In this document: in pieces, positions 63,228-64,000 of the stretch
Layout of the letters: the number at the start of each line of letters is the position of its first letter
Position numbering within the stretch: position 1 is the first letter of the stretch
Source: Edaphobacter lichenicola
Lineage (GTDB): Bacteria > Acidobacteriota > Terriglobia > Terriglobales > Acidobacteriaceae
Assembly: GCF_025264645.1 (NCBI RefSeq)
Contig: NZ_CP073696.1
Location: forward strand, 3,348,001 to 3,412,000
Direction: 5' to 3'
Length of the DNA stretch: 64,000 bases
Notes under the pieces: generated by a model
Seen by the model: the letters and a program-made list of their open reading frames with translations, nothing else
Told to the model about the DNA's origin: nothing
Databases searched by the model: none
Program-made: the position numbers and the translations under genes

Positions 63228-63500
63228 ATGGCACACTACACAGGCACCGTGAAGTGGTTCAACAACGCGAAGGGGTATGGCTTTCTCGGTCACGATGGAG
63301 GAGCCGACGTATTCGTTCACTACAGCTCGATCCAAACCGAAGGGTACAAGACCCTGAAAGAGGGCGACGAAGTCACCTTTGACATCATTCAGGGTGACAA
63401 GGGGCCTCAAGCAGACAGGGTAGAGATGCGGCATGGGAAGACCCCGTCTTCCGGACGGACATTAAATTCCGACGGCCATTCAACTGAACTGGCTGGTTGA
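63228..63500 (+). CDS. Cold-shock protein (CspA family)
   Basis: 90 residues. RNP-1 KGYGFLGHD and RNP-2 DVFVHYSSI lie in the five-stranded OB fold ([15 protein letters not shown]). It has a 20-residue C-terminal tail beyond the usual 65-70. An RNA chaperone for low temperature or stress. It is 54 bp after the Crp/Fnr gene and 15 bp before a response-regulator gene, likely in one transcript. Confidence 0.93.
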   Translation: MAHYTGTVKWFNNAKGYGFLGHDGGADVFVHYSSIQTEGYKTLKEGDEVTFDIIQGDKGPQADRVEMRHGKTPSSGRTLNSDGHSTELAG

Positions 63501-63515
63501 TGCAAAGGAGGGCGC

Positions 63516-64000
63516 ATGTCCACGAAATCGTTTCCGTACCGAATCCTTGTTGTTGAAGACGATCAAGCCTTGCGCGAAACAGGCGCCATGCTTCTGCGAA
63601 CGAAGGGGTATGAAGTTCTGTGCGCCGAAGATGGTTTTGAAGGCTTGGCTGCTCTGAAGCGTTCTTTACCCGACATCATCATCTCGGATCTCCGAATGCC
63701 CAATATGAACGGATTCGAGTTCCTGTCCGTTGTACGTCGCCGATTTCCTGCCATCCCCGTGGTTGTTGTCTCAGGCGAGTTTACCGGTGTCAGTGTCCCG
63801 GAAAGCGTTTTAGCGGATGCGTTCTTTCCAAAAGGAAATTACAAGCCGGAGGAGCTATTCAACAAGATTTCAGATTTGATCCAAGAGTTACCAACACGTC
63901 CTCGACTCGGGAAGCCAAGTAAAGCAGCTGTATGGGTAAAGAATGACAAGGGCACCGTCGCCGTCACTTGCTCGGAATGTCTGCGCACCTTCCCGGCGCC
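63516..64000 (+). CDS. Response regulator (receiver domain, 3' end outside window)
   Basis: At least 161 residues. ATG at 63516 follows AAAGGAGG. Receiver motifs: ILVVEDDQ, phospho-acceptor Asp58 in ISDLRMPNMNG, VVVSGE and Lys in FFPKGNYKPEEL. After residue 125 comes a linker, and the last codons include TCSECLRTF, a CxxC pair that may start a zinc-binding motif. The stop is not in the window, so the output domain cannot be judged. Clustered with the Crp/Fnr and cold-shock genes. Confidence 0.85.
   Translation, partial: MSTKSFPYRILVVEDDQALRETGAMLLRTKGYEVLCAEDGFEGLAALKRSLPDIIISDLRMPNMNGFEFLSVVRRRFPAIPVVVVSGEFTGVSVPESVLADAFFPKGNYKPEELFNKISDLIQELPTRPRLGKPSKAAVWVKNDKGTVAVTCSECLRTFPA

Noticed and set aside
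1..64000. CRISPR arrays, rRNA operons, further complete tRNA genes
   Set aside because: No regularly spaced repeats or rRNA-like sequence seen; the only tRNA-like sequence is the 3' fragment near 3029-3056.

Overview
The window reads as chromosomal DNA of a Terriglobia-type acidobacterium (Granulicella/Edaphobacter/Terriglobus-like). This is inferred from gene-family content, not from a marker gene: two large membrane regulators with an N-terminal OmpR-type winged helix and a TPR or PD40 C-terminus, a 1,000-residue propeller/Y_Y_Y histidine kinase, and many secreted alpha/beta hydrolases. No rRNA, complete tRNA or CRISPR array was seen.

0-7.4 kb is an eroded mobile region. A LysR gene cut by the window edge is followed by an AbiE-type abortive-infection pair (abiEi/abiEii) with two matching palindromic operators. 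Next come a tRNA 3'-end fragment that looks like an attachment site, an internally deleted tyrosine integrase, and an exonuclease III gene cut off at the integrase junction. An XRE regulator, a small conserved protein, a two-gene unit (HhH-GPD DNA glycosylase plus double-CxxC protein) and an IS110-superfamily element flanked by strong RNA-like hairpins complete it.

7.4-22.6 kb is ordinary chromosome: a VOC protein, a secreted Abhydrolase_10-like protein, the winged-helix/PD40 regulator, three paralogous multi-histidine membrane proteins (the first frameshifted), a MetX-like hydrolase that has lost its expected catalytic histidine, an AraC regulator, an exported M20 peptidase, an NTF2-like protein and the winged-helix/TPR regulator.

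22.7-29.8 kb is a second mobile segment: an IS481 transposase, a plasmid/ICE-like cassette (ArdC-like antirestriction protein, DUF6908-like protein, ParB-like protein with a frameshift), a terminator, and a group II intron whose two ends and domain V can be read from the sequence.

29.8-60.8 kb is dense in redox, detoxification and efflux genes: two SDRs, HxlR, two TetR and an AraC regulator sharing a TetR-type palindrome, a NarL/propeller-kinase operon, a dehalogenase-like hydrolase, a DHA2 MFS-TolC-HlyD tripartite efflux operon, two NmrA-like oxidoreductases, two more DHA2 MFS pumps, an ECF sigma factor and several hydrolases. A same-strand run encodes a disulfide reductase, a DinB-like protein, a cyclic-nucleotide-domain/thioredoxin-reductase fusion and a beta-carbonic anhydrase. 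60.9-64 kb is a signalling cluster: a soluble histidine kinase, a degenerate receiver, a Crp/Fnr regulator, a cold-shock protein and a response regulator running off the end.

The best candidates for something undescribed are the hairpins around the IS110 transposase (possible bridge RNA or a dispersed repeat), the glycosylase/zinc-ribbon pair in the island remnant, the cNMP-TrxR/carbonic anhydrase neighbourhood, and the MetX-like protein without its histidine.
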